Origin: Cladocopium goreaui
Taxonomy: Eukaryota > Sar > Dinophyceae > Suessiales > Symbiodiniaceae
NCBI GenBank assembly: GCA_947184155.2
Contig: CAMXCT020001786.1
Coordinates: 26,959 to 90,958, forward strand
Direction of reading: 5' to 3'
Length of the DNA stretch: 64,000 nucleotides
Position numbers and translations under genes: made by a program. Position 1 is the stretch's first letter. Each line of letters opens with the position of its first letter. The notes below the pieces were generated by a model. The model saw only the letters and a list, made by a program, of their open reading frames with translations, was not told where the DNA came from and ran no database searches. Positions 47,531 to 59,300 of this stretch are shown here, one piece after another.

Positions 47531-49943
47531 TCACTCCAGTGCATCGACGTCCTCCATTTTTCCAGAAATTCCCCTGTCGCTGTCGCACGCTAGGAGCCCA
47601 AACGCCACCTCTCCATCCCCACTTGCGAGGCGGAGAGCCTCAGAGGGTTAAGTCATTGGGCTAGCGGGTAGCGTTTCGATCCACAATGGGTAGCCGGGTA
47701 GCCTCTGGTAAACTAACATAGCTATGGATATCACCTTTTTGGGGAAATCATCAATCAATGGGCAATTTTCCATAGCTATTATAATTTGGAGAGTATGTGT
47801 TTGCCATGTTTGGCATTTTTCTTAGAGGAATCTCATCGCCCAATCATATGAAATATTGAAATATGCCCCAAAACCTGGCTGGAATGGACTGGATTCTTGC
47901 GGGTATTGCATATCGGAGGCTAGGATCACTAAACCGGCCATTTTGGATATTTTGGTACCTCATAATTTCACAAACGATGTGATCTGAGCCAAAAGAAGTG
48001 GAAGTGTCCTTGTGACGAAACATCGGCCGAAGGACTCTTGGGGATTGAAGCAACAAAATTGGATGAGAAAGACGGATGGATTTCACCCGTAGGGGGGTCA
48101 CCAAGCAGTGGGATTTTACCCAAAACCTGATGTGGTATGAAGCACAGAAATGGGAATATATTCCAACGAAACTCGGGACGCCAGTGGCCAAACAAAGTAC
48201 AAGTGGCTCACCTTTCTGTGATCAACCCAGCTTCAACTTTTGCAGGGGTGAATAGTTTTGAGCAATATGGGGATTATCCCCAAAAAAATTGGGGAAAAGC
48301 CCCAAATCCACTGGTTTATCATCATAAATTGCCAATACAAATTGCCACAAAAATGGGGGCTTTAGCGACACACCCATATCCATGTGGCCAACCCAAACGA
48401 ATTGGTAGGTGGTTGAACGAACACCAAATGATCCAAATGGGAAGTAACCATCAACCAACTCCAGAAAACATGGTGTGTCAAAAATGGATGGTTTACTTCT
48501 ACAGTAAAACAACCCAAATCTGTGGCTTGGAGGGTACAGTTTGATCCACTGGATGGTCTCATGTCCGCCATGCAGAAACTGGCGCTGTTTCAAATGAAAG
48601 AAAATGAGACCTTGACAAAGTCCCAGAACAAGCAGATAAAACCCCCCGAAAAGGAAAGAAAAGTCAAATCCCACTAAAATAGTGGAGATATGTGGAGATT
48701 TTTCCTTAACCTGTTCTATCTTTTTGGGGGGTTGCTGATGTTGCTGGCGAAATCAGCCCTCACACAACCCGACTGGCATCCCCTGGCGATTTCAATCTGG
48801 TTGGTCTGGCCACGTGGATTGATCATGGCATTTTGATAAGGATGGGACATGAAAATGTAGACAGGATAAGACGGAACGAAACTGCTTAATATGGACTAAT
48901 ATGGACTAATATGGACTAATATGGACTAATAAGAACCTAAAGACCCTGCTTTTTTGGAATGTGGATACTTAGCAATCAAAAAGGATGTACAAATTGACAT
49001 GGGAATCTCATAACCCAAGAGGAAACGGAAACACTTCGCCGGGAAGCGATGCTCAACGCCCCGCTTGGCACAGTTCGGTCCCGCCTTGAAACCCATCTCC
49101 CTCATCCCAGCACAGGCTTGCTCCACGGAAATCCTGGCATTTCGGGGGAAGTGTGAGAAATTTGAAAAAGTCAACAACCTCTTTGGGAAAAAAGAACATG
49201 TGCGTTCTTAAAAGATTGACTTGTTGCAAGTCAACCAATCCCTCCAAATTGGATGAATGGACGGTTTGCAAAAATAGTGGATTTCCGCTGAGCCAATGAA
49301 GTTTCCTCAGCTCATCCCCTGGTCAACCTGGCAAATGGGCAAATGGCATCCTTCGGCTTATCGATCATCCATAGGCCCCCATGTCTTTCTTTAGAAAATT
49401 TAAGAAAACTTAAGAAATCGTGGGCAACTAACACTTCTTACCAGTACATTGCCTGAATGGATTGTTTTAGGACAACTAAGACTTCAATAAAACACCCAGA
49501 AACATGTGTGATTGATTGTAATTGTCTGAATCTGCAGTTGGTTCCAACCCCATTTGATGGCCGTATTCTAATAGGTGAAATGATGGTTCTGAACCGGTGG
49601 ATTTACAAGTAATATGGCAACGCCCCAATGACATGCCAGAAATGGGTCATATTACTCAACTTTAATAAGAGCTGGAAAATCCACCATTTATATACATGAT
49701 TTCCCGGGGTTCCCTGTTGTTGTTTTTTGCCATATCTGCCACGGTCAAAGCATGATATAAAGGTTATGTTCATCGCATCGTTATTGGGAATCCTTACAAT
49801 GGGACAATGGGTAATCATGTATCCCAACTATCTCCATAATATTCCCATAAAATCTGCCCATCCATCATGGTTGGTAAAACCCTCAGCGGCCGCCTCGGCT
49901 TGCTCTCAATGCGGCCACCAATCTCCGTCTCAGCGGCCGCCAT
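47531..49943 (-). CDS. Small three-exon gene, function unknown
   Basis: Exons 49943-49881 (ATG in the strong context AAGCCATGG; reads MAAAETEIGGRIESKPRRPL), 49133-49065 (acceptor ATGCCAG|G, GC donor; DFRGASLCWDEGDGFQGG) and 47638-47531 (acceptor CTCTGAG|G; ASGDGEVAFGLLACDSDRG, stop TGA 47533-47531). All phases are 0, giving about 79 residues. The middle exon is also open in another frame (ACAGMREMGFKAGPN), so its frame is uncertain, and an exon could be missing. No family recognised. Confidence 0.5.
48540..48677 (+). CDS. Candidate plus-strand terminal exon, doubtful
   Basis: After GGGTACAG| the frame reads GLMSAMQKLALFQMKENETL and a Lys-rich tail to TAA at 48675-48677. It resembles an amphipathic helix. 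It overlaps the span of a minus-strand gene model and has no partner exon. Confidence 0.2.
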   Translation, partial: FDPLDGLMSAMQKLALFQMKENETLTKSQNKQIKPPEKERKVKSH

Positions 49944-50290
49944 GGCTTGCGCCCACTGCGCACCTGTCTGGTTGATGGTGGGATTTTCACGCACCAAGAA
50001 ATGTGGATTTAGTATCAAAACGTTCAATGGATTGGTTTGAGGGAAAATCTACAGGAAACCATGGTTTTTACCGTCAAATATAGGGGTTTCCTGTAAATTT
50101 TCCCATCATCCAATTCTATGAAACGTACTTTATCAATGGGACTATGACTATGACTATATATAATGGTATAAAGACTTGGTTCTGAGTGGATTGTACAGAT
50201 GGATCCAAAATGCCATAGGCACAATCCCGGATTTTCAACCAGCAAAATCATCCGATCGCCAAGTGATTAGCGATATGGATTGTTCACCAC

Positions 50291-53200
50291 CTAACCCTGA
50301 GTGTTTTCATGTTTTTCTTTGGCACTGGGAGGCTTTTGCTGGGTAATTGCTGCCTTTGAGGCCACCCTGGCCCTAGCCGTGTTCTCCCCCTGGGTGCCAC
50401 GGGTGCCACCTTCATCCTCCGAGTCCGGCTCGTGCGCCACGGGGTTGCCTCCCGATGTCTCGGCGCGACGCCGGAGGTCTGCGAGTTCGTGGAAGTTCCT
50501 CGGCTTGGGAGAAAAACCCACAGGACAGGACAAGATTTCACCCAGCCAAACATCTGCAAAACAATGCAGTAAGGAAAAAGCATCTTAATCAGAAACATGG
50601 GACATCATGGGAATGTAATCAGCAACTGTCAGCAACTGTCAGCAACTGCACCTCATGTACGTTTGGTCAACTTTTTGTGGAAACCCATGCGCCAAGCTTC
50701 TCCAAGAGATGTTTGTCGCTTCCCGCCCTCAGTTGTCATTGGGCAGTATTACAACTGGACTTATCGAACAGTACTTGGTGCCTCATCCCACTTAGTAAGT
50801 GGGTGAAACGTGGCAAAACCGCCATTGTCACTGGACAAATCCGACTTAACCTATACTTGGGGTTGTTACCCACTTACTAAGGGTTGAATTTATTCTGGGG
50901 TCACTCCCGTAAGAAAAGTGGATGACACCACCGACCCAGGAATCCAGTTCCCCTCGTATCCATCAAGACGTTACAATCATTGATGGTTGGTAATATGTGG
51001 TACCAAAGGATGCAAAAAAAATCACGTCCTACCAATCTCCATGTGTTGCTTTCTGAAGGGTTCAAGACATGTTTTTTGCATATCACCTTTGTCTTTTGCC
51101 AGCTGCTACCTGACCAAATGTTGAGTGACCTTCAACCCCAAATATTGTGGATTCATACAGTGCATATGTGATTTCAATAAATTACATTCAGTGCATGTAT
51201 ACATATAGAAAAAGATAGAGAGAGAGATATACATACCTTACCCCCAAAAAGAACTGGACATATATACATGTGTGTGTACATACATCATATATGTAACTAG
51301 ATGTGCGTCAAAGGTTGGATTATACATCCGTAGTGGGGTCTGGTCCTCAATCATCATCAATCCATGTTCATAGTTGCAATAGCGATGAACAAATATATGG
51401 TATATACGTGTATAATATAATATAATATAATATAATATAATATAATATATATATATTATATATATTATATATTATATTATATATATTATATTATATATAC
51501 TATATACATATATATTATATTATATATAACACTATATATAATACTATATATATTATAATATATTACAATAGATGTTATATATATAATATTACATTATATA
51601 TATATTATATTATATATATATTATACATATTATATTATATATATATATATATTATACATATTATATTATATATACATATATATATATTGTATTATATTAT
51701 ATATCATATCATATCATATCATATTATATTATATTTTATTATATTATATTTTATTATATTATATATATTGTATTATATATACATTATATTATATTATACT
51801 ATATTGTATTATATCATATTATATTACATTACATTATGTTATTTTATTTTATATTATATTATATTTTTATATTCTATATATTATCATATAATATATATAT
51901 ATACATACCCAGTGCGTTTGGATTCCCATGGCATGGGATGACCATATCCCCCCCATAGCATCCAGGTGCCCAGGCGGTGCGCTCAAGGGGGGCAGGCGGC
52001 CCAGGACCACAAAGATCGTGTTGCCCTGGTGCCAGTTGTGATTTTTGGAAAATCCAGGAGGGTCCAGAAAGCAGTTGGGAGTTCAATGGTGGATTGAACA
52101 TTGAACCAAGTTTGGGATTTCAATGGCCTTAGAAATGGGGGATCACTTTTTCCTTGGTTTGTCCAGAAATCTTGATGGACCACAGCATTTCGGCATCCCT
52201 ATTTTCAGACAGCTTCCCAGTTCTCGCACCATCAAGATATGGTGGTACGGTGCTAGGGCACATGCTGTTTTGTAGATTTATGAAGATACAGCTATTGAGA
52301 TGACATGATTTAAAGCGATATGGGAGGCTGGATTCAAGAGCTCACTTTTACGTTAAATCCACTGAATTAAATTAGTCTGATTCTAAGTTTAAGTTGTTCC
52401 ATTCCACTCTCGTGTATATATATATATGTTTTTGAAAGCCATCCTGAATGACATGAATTCAAGTGTCAATTCCTAAAGGTTGGACAAGAAGAACTCCGGG
52501 CTTTTTGTTCGTTGATCAACACCGACAGTAGTACAAGGTGGTGCCCCCCCAGTTGGTTTATAACCCCATGAACTATAGATATATAATTAATAGATACATG
52601 TATGATTAAACCTGAATTCTTGGAGTAGATGTATATCTAGTATCATTAAGCATATAAATAAATGATAATGATAATGAATGTATCGTTATTGTTTTCTAAA
52701 CCAACAGTGGATAGGACCACAGCCGAGGAATAAATTCCCATCGCCTCCACTTCGAGCTGAGCAAGCCAGGCCTACGACCGCAAGGCTTGGAAACAGAATA
52801 TATATGATATGTATAAATATGTAAACATATGGATATGTATATGGATATGTAATTATATGGATATGCAGATTTATATGTATCTATATATCTATATCTATAC
52901 CTATGTGTATAGGTATGTGCAAATGTACAGTACATCACCTTTGGGTCCCCTTTTTGGATCGTTTTAGAGGCCCCTGCAGAAATTTCGGGATTTGGCCCGA
53001 AAGCGTATCAGGTAAGGGGCTGCCAAGTAGAAAGCGCCCACTTTGGCCGGCCTGGCTGGTGCAATCTGACGTGACTGGGACTCCATTCGGTGGCTGAAAT
53101 GGGCCCATGAAAGACATCATATGTCATGTCAAAATATGTCAAACACATAGGGGAATTTGGACTCAAAACCTAGAATTCATGTTGCATTTTACAAGGTTCT

Positions 53201-54772
53201 TCAAGTTTCCTTTATCGACATTGCCTTTCAAGAGGGTCTACCACTGTTTCACCAATGATACTTGCCCCGCAAGAAATGGGGAAATCTCTCAATTCCCCGG
53301 TTTTTGTGAGGGAATAGGAGTTTGTCGCCCTGAAGATGCTCTGTAGGACATCCACCATCCAAACAGAAATCCACAGATGTCGTCCTCAAAACTTGCGATC
53401 GTCCCCAAAACAAATATCACGCATCCAGCCCAAAACTAGTTCATCTTCTTCGTGTTTTCAATTTTAGGTGAAACAGCCAACAGATGCCAACGGTCTTCCC
53501 ACCTCTTTCGGGTGGAATTCAGATTCCACCACTCCTCGGAAACCTGTCACGTCCACGAAGTTTCCGGAATTGAATTGGAATGATTGGATGTTCAAATTTG
53601 TATTGCAAAAACCTTCAGGTGTTCTTGGCTTGTGTTTGTGGGGCAAAAAATGTCAACACTGACAATGATAACATATGATAATGAGAATACATCATGACAA
53701 CATATGACAACAATGAGTTTCACTCGTTAGTCCATGGGAAAAAAAGCGACATCTTCCTCATCAACTCAGCAAATCCAACTGGTGACGGCCGCGCCGAAGC
53801 GAAGAATCGAAATCATCGAATCCGTAGGACCACGTAACTTGTTGAAATCTCGGTCAATCTATATATATAATATTCACATATCTTCAAATATCTTGACATA
53901 TCTTGACATATCTTGACTGTTCTCCTCTCGCTGCTCTCTGTTCTCAATTTTGGCGCCCCAAAACTGATTCCCAAGAGGTCCTGTCTGGCCAACTGGGGTG
54001 TTTCACCGAAACGAAGACAACTCATCTCGAGTACAAATGCAATAGATTCAATAGGTGCCGTAGCAACATCAGTGGTTTTGCCAAGTCGATTCTAAGTGAA
54101 ACCGGTGATTCGTCCAAGTTCATTGGCCTCCAGGACCACCCAAAATGGTCCCTTCCCCGAGGATTTTTTGCCCGCTTCCGAAATGCGCCACACTTTCCAC
54201 AGGGGGAACAAGTCGAAAGTCGAACTGCACTTGGGGCAATTTTTAGGCTGCAGATCCACCGGAAATCACAACCCAGCATGTTGGACCTGTAAAGCCAAGC
54301 CGTACCGTATTACTTTTACTTCGCCTAGTTTCCCAGGTATCAACCATCAATCATGGTACCAGTGGTCATTCCGAAATTCACAAGGGTTTTTTTCTCTCAG
54401 AAGTCTGCTCCCTGCAGCTACAAAACGTGTTTTCGGCCTCCCTTCCCGATGAATAGGTAGTTGGGCCCAGGAACCTGCCAAATCGGTCCATTTTGGGAAC
54501 TAAACCATCCATTTGTTGGCAGCTGATCTTTTTTGACCCATCTACCGTCATCTACCCCAATTCTTGCTAGGTATCTTCCGATGTTTGCTGCTTTTTTCAG
54601 GTGCATCCAAATTGTTTCGTCATGAAATCCTCATGTTGAATCATTTTACTTGAGGGTGTCACTCCAAAGAAGACGGCCGTGGATCTGAACGCCCCAGGAC
54701 GGACGCAGCCGGTCCGTGTGAACTACTATCCATGCGGCTGTTGTCCCTCGCGTGGCCCAGTCACAGGGATTT
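50291..54772 (-). CDS. 3' part of the A20/AN1 transcript or a separate gene
   Basis: Exons: 54772-54693, 54587-54556, 54474-54427, 54247-54103 (NCPKCSSTFDLFPLWKVWRI, a CxxC pair), 53543-53503, 53065-52997 (VGAFYLAAPYLIRF), 52771-52706 (LAQLEVEAMGIYSSAVVLST), 52025-51943 (GNTIFVVLGRLPPLSAPPG), 50727-50685 and 50498-50291 (acidic, polar tail, stop at 50293-50291). The phase is continuous from 56330 down to 52025, which is why I suspect one transcript with the zinc-finger exons. One exon is unresolved between 51943 and 50727. Two stretches are fairly hydrophobic. I recognise no domain apart from the CxxC pair. Confidence 0.55.
50787..50882. mobile_element. Short palindromic element (MITE-like)
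   Basis: CTTAGTAAGTGGGT at the left end and ACCCACTTACTAAG at the right end are perfect 14-bp inverted repeats about 95 bp apart. The core is unrelated to the TA-flanked family at 56406. Confidence 0.6.
51410..51905. repeat. TATAATA / ATATTATAT tract
   Basis: About 500 bp of TATAATATAAT and ATATTATAT permutations. No gene. Confidence 0.93.
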
Positions 54773-56301
54773 CTCAAGTCATTCAGCAGCTCCGATCATG
54801 GCTTCATATCAGAGCCGATGGAATCATTGAGATGATTTACGGTAGGGGAAAATCCACAAAAAATGGTCCATCTGTAGATGTTCGATTAGAGCAATTCCAG
54901 ATGGCTCTGCAACGCTTCCAAGCCATTGGAAGAAGATATTACTTTTTAGTCATTGGATTGGAAGCAAATCATCTTCTTCCAATGACTTGCACAACAGATT
55001 GAAACTAACTCTCCGCTTGGCCATGTTTTCTGCACATCCTTGAGGGGCCATTGGTCACCGCGACAGGGCGCGTTTCCACCGGTGAGACAAGTTGCACGGA
55101 TGTAGGGCAACGAGTGTGAACGGGAAAGGCAGTATGGTACAAGTACAAGGTAGAGTTTTCCAAATGTATGATATAGATGAAGCTTATAATTTATAGCTTG
55201 TAACTTATGACCCTCAACTAAAGTGGCAACTCTCCATCAGATTGTGATATATGTACTTCTGGATAATTTGTTGAAAATACTATGTCCAATCGGATATGAC
55301 AACTATCAAACATGGGAATATGAGCCACTTGTGAGGCCTGTTGATTGAAAATGATCGATAAAGATAGGGATGTAAACCAACAAATGATCATGGATTGATA
55401 TCTAGGCTAGTGAATGCCTGGTGCGCAGATGTCGGAACTGATGGAATCGATTAAACTTCAATCAACCAACTATGACTGTGAGGAGTTCTCACGAAGTCTG
55501 GAGGTTCTTCGGGAACATCCAGATGGACAGTTTCCACCCATTGACTGGAAATTTACAAGAAGTTACAAGGGCAAAGCAAAAAGTTACACCATACCCTCAA
55601 TTGTTACTGGTATCACCAGCAATTAACCAGTTAGGTTATACCATCAGAAAGTTACAATATTATTACCCCAATTCTTCTGATGGTTTCAGTATACGGGACA
55701 AGGGTTGCAGACACGGCCTTCTGATTCTGTGATCCAAAATCTTGTTGGGTCCTGGCTAGAATCTTCATCATCTATCCTGGTCAGAAACAGAATCATGTTT
55801 TTATATGTTTTATATGCTTTATTATGTTTTATTTCTACGATGAAGTTTGATACACGCTGATACATATCCTCATATCTCTGGCAGCTTTCCCTCACCCCTG
55901 ACTGACAGTCATGGTCACCCTCTGAAAGGACACATGCGTGCATGTGACGCACGTCCGCGTCGATTCCGACGTCTTGTCTTGGGAAAAACATACATGGTCC
56001 CTGAAGTAAATCAACTGAAAGGCTGCAAAGGAAAAGGGGTGTGTTTCTTTAAGCTGGAAATGCCCATTGGTTTTTAAAGAGAAATTCCAAGAAGTTCCAA
56101 GACGTCCAGAATTGCCAGATGGTCCAAGGACTGCGCAGATTGCAAAAGGTGACATGCAATCTGCCATCTAGGGATCAATTTCAACGTCAGAAAATGAATC
56201 CTAAAATTTGGTTGGATTATCTGAATTCAACCAGCAATTGTTGAGGATTGTGTTCGTTATTCAACCCAATGTCTTTGGACCATGCAGCGCCACCGTACTA
56301 C

Positions 56302-59300
56302 GACCGCGCCCGTTGCGCGGTGTAGAGTTCCTGCGTATCTGCACCGGCAGGAAGGATTGATCAAGGTCACAAGGAACCAATCCTTCCTGGGTTGATATGT
56401 ATCTACCCTCTGGTAAACTAACATAGCTATGGAAAATGGCCCATTTATAGATGGTTTACCTATTAAAAATGGTGATTTTCTATAGCCATGTTAGTTTACC
56501 AGAGGGTAATACATTCTAATACATAGATATACACAGCATACATGTACTTTTTTTGGTTTGAGGCCGGTGGGTTGTTCCCCTAGCAACAATCCATGAATGA
56601 TGGGGTTTGGTCCAGGGCCATCCCCAACAGGCTCATGAGCTTGTTGAAAACATCCCATTCGCAGCGTTCTTTGACATCTCCGAGTTCGGGATTCCCATGG
56701 GTCCCATGGGTTATGAGAATGGCCCAAATCATCAACCAACCAGCATTTATCAACTATACCATATGTTTGATGGTGAACTGAATAAACCTGGCAATGGAAA
56801 ATGTCATATCTATTGAAGATTTTCCCAGCTGGAAACTCCATTTGTAGGGGATTTCCCATTGCTATGTTGGATTACCAAAGGGTATATAGGCCTAAATATG
56901 GCAACCATCACATCCCACAACTCCCACAACTCGTCTCGCCTTAGACTGCGGGTGCTCCACCTCCGGTTTTGTCGCTACTGTTTACTCAGTGGGAAGACGT
57001 ACATCTAGTTACAGTTTGCTTGAGAGACATGTAAAATTACGACTCGTTTCTTGGCTTTGAGATTGTTTTTTCTATGGTTTTTCTGATTGGCGGAGTGGTG
57101 GAAGTTCCGATTTGGGGTGCTCCAAGGTGCTTGACTTGTGGCTTGACAATGTGTGACCTTTGATGTGTAGAGAAAGCCCATGTTGATGAACTTTGGAACC
57201 TCCCACTTCAGGGTTTGTCCACCAACACATGTCCAAGAAACCAACAAATTTGATCACTAGATCTGCTGCATCATGATATATATATATATGTATATATATA
57301 CATATATATATATACATATATATATACATATATATATATATACATATATATATACATATATATATATACATATATATATATACATATGTGTATATATATA
57401 TATGTACGTATATATATATACATAGAGATATTGTGTAGTAGAATATGATTATATATATATTATAGAGAGTAATATTATACTGATTATATCTATTGCATTG
57501 AATTGCATTACATTATACTATACTATACGATACGATACGAATAGTGTCCTATACTATACTAGTTTACATTATATTTTATCATATTGTGTTATAATATTCT
57601 ATAGTATTGTATTATATATAATTATATATGTGTATGTACATATCATATCATAAATCATAATATACTGCTGTATACTACATCATATCACATAATTTAATGC
57701 CGTAGTATCAGTGAGGTGTAGTAAATTACATAGATATAATATATATATATGATACAGATATAGGATAGATTTGTCCAATTCTTTAAACGGATCCAATAAA
57801 AGTCGGTAGTTTTCAAACGTCGAGCACTCCAGCTTTCATGGCCTTTGATGGAGATGTTGGGGTTGTTCTTGGCCAGGATTTCTCGTCCTTTGCCCTTGTG
57901 ATCGAAGTCACAATTGTGGTCCTGCGCTGCTGGTTGAACCGCCGGATTCACCCCGTGTCGCCTGCACCCCGTGTATCCGTGGGAGTTTGTATGGCGGACT
58001 CTGTGGCAATCAAACATGGCAGAAAACGCACATCAACAACAACAACAACAAATGGAAAGAACGTGGTGGATTTTCGAGCACGCCAGGTTAGATGACAGTG
58101 GCAAAAGCCGACAGATTCCTCCAATTATAATTCATAATGATTCATAAAGAATTTGAACAAAGCCAAAAAAACAAAAAGCTGCCATCTTATGCTGATGAAA
58201 GTATGTAGAGAGACCTGATACAGTATATGGTTGTACCCATCCTGAAACCCTCTCATGGTTTCAAGAGAATCCCCGTAGCAATTCCCTATCCACAAACCAA
58301 AAACCAGTGGGTTCCTCAAACTATGGCCATTTTCCACTCGAAAACTCACATTACTTGGGTTCCTCAGGGCTTTCTGTCCCGGGTGCCGCGCCTCCGCGTG
58401 CCGGCATTTGCCACAGAAGGTGTAGCCACAGCGGCAATCGAAGCCCAACAAACCGCACCTCGTGACATCACCATGACGAAAAAAAGATGGGAACCGAAGC
58501 TACCAAAAACAAATAGATCCTAAATTATATGTTACAGAAACAAAAGGGAAAAACATAAATCAAAAATAAAATTGTAAATCATAAACTACGGAAAGGCACC
58601 AAAATGGTGTGCACCATCGCACCTAGTCGCCCTAGTCCCATGAAACCCCAGAGTCTAAGGTCCCAACTTCTTCCCGCAGTGCCAGCACTTGGTTTTATCC
58701 TGCGTCAGACCAAAACGCCATGCAGCCACAGCTCTAATCACAAGTCGCGCAAGAGTCTTCTCCTATTTCTACTGTGCTAAAGGTATGTCACATTTTACCA
58801 TAGAAATTTCATTGAAAATCCCAAAGTATATATATATATACATATGTGGACATATGTTTCTTGATGTTTCCCGTATATATTCCTTTAAATAAACTGGTTC
58901 ATATGTGTTCCCATCGTCTATGTTTTCCCCCCATTCTTCGCTCAATCCACACCTTTTGCTCTTCTCGCGGAGCTGCGACATCTGCCTGTCGCGCGGGAAG
59001 TTCTCACAGCGAAGGTGGTCAGTTCACCCATGGAATCCCCTGGTTTTCATATGGTTTTTCACCGCAAGTAGCTTGCTTCATCTGATTTCTAAGTGGGGTA
59101 GGATTCGTCCAGTTTAACTGTGGGTTGACCCACCAAGTGGGGATTTGCCGATATTTATATATCGTGTCCAACATTTTATTCACCATATTCTAACTGCAAT
59201 TTGGTCCCCGGAGAAGAGTCCTGTAGACCTAGCATTCTACTACATAGACATACACATAGACATAGATGTGTATATATATATACACATGTATCGCATACGC

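Noticed and set aside
54679..55002. Plus-strand 107-aa frame starting MDLNAPGRTQ with a GTAGGG donor
   Set aside because: The opposite strand of the same DNA carries exon 54772-54693, which fits the phase of both neighbouring exons. The plus frame is taken as its shadow.
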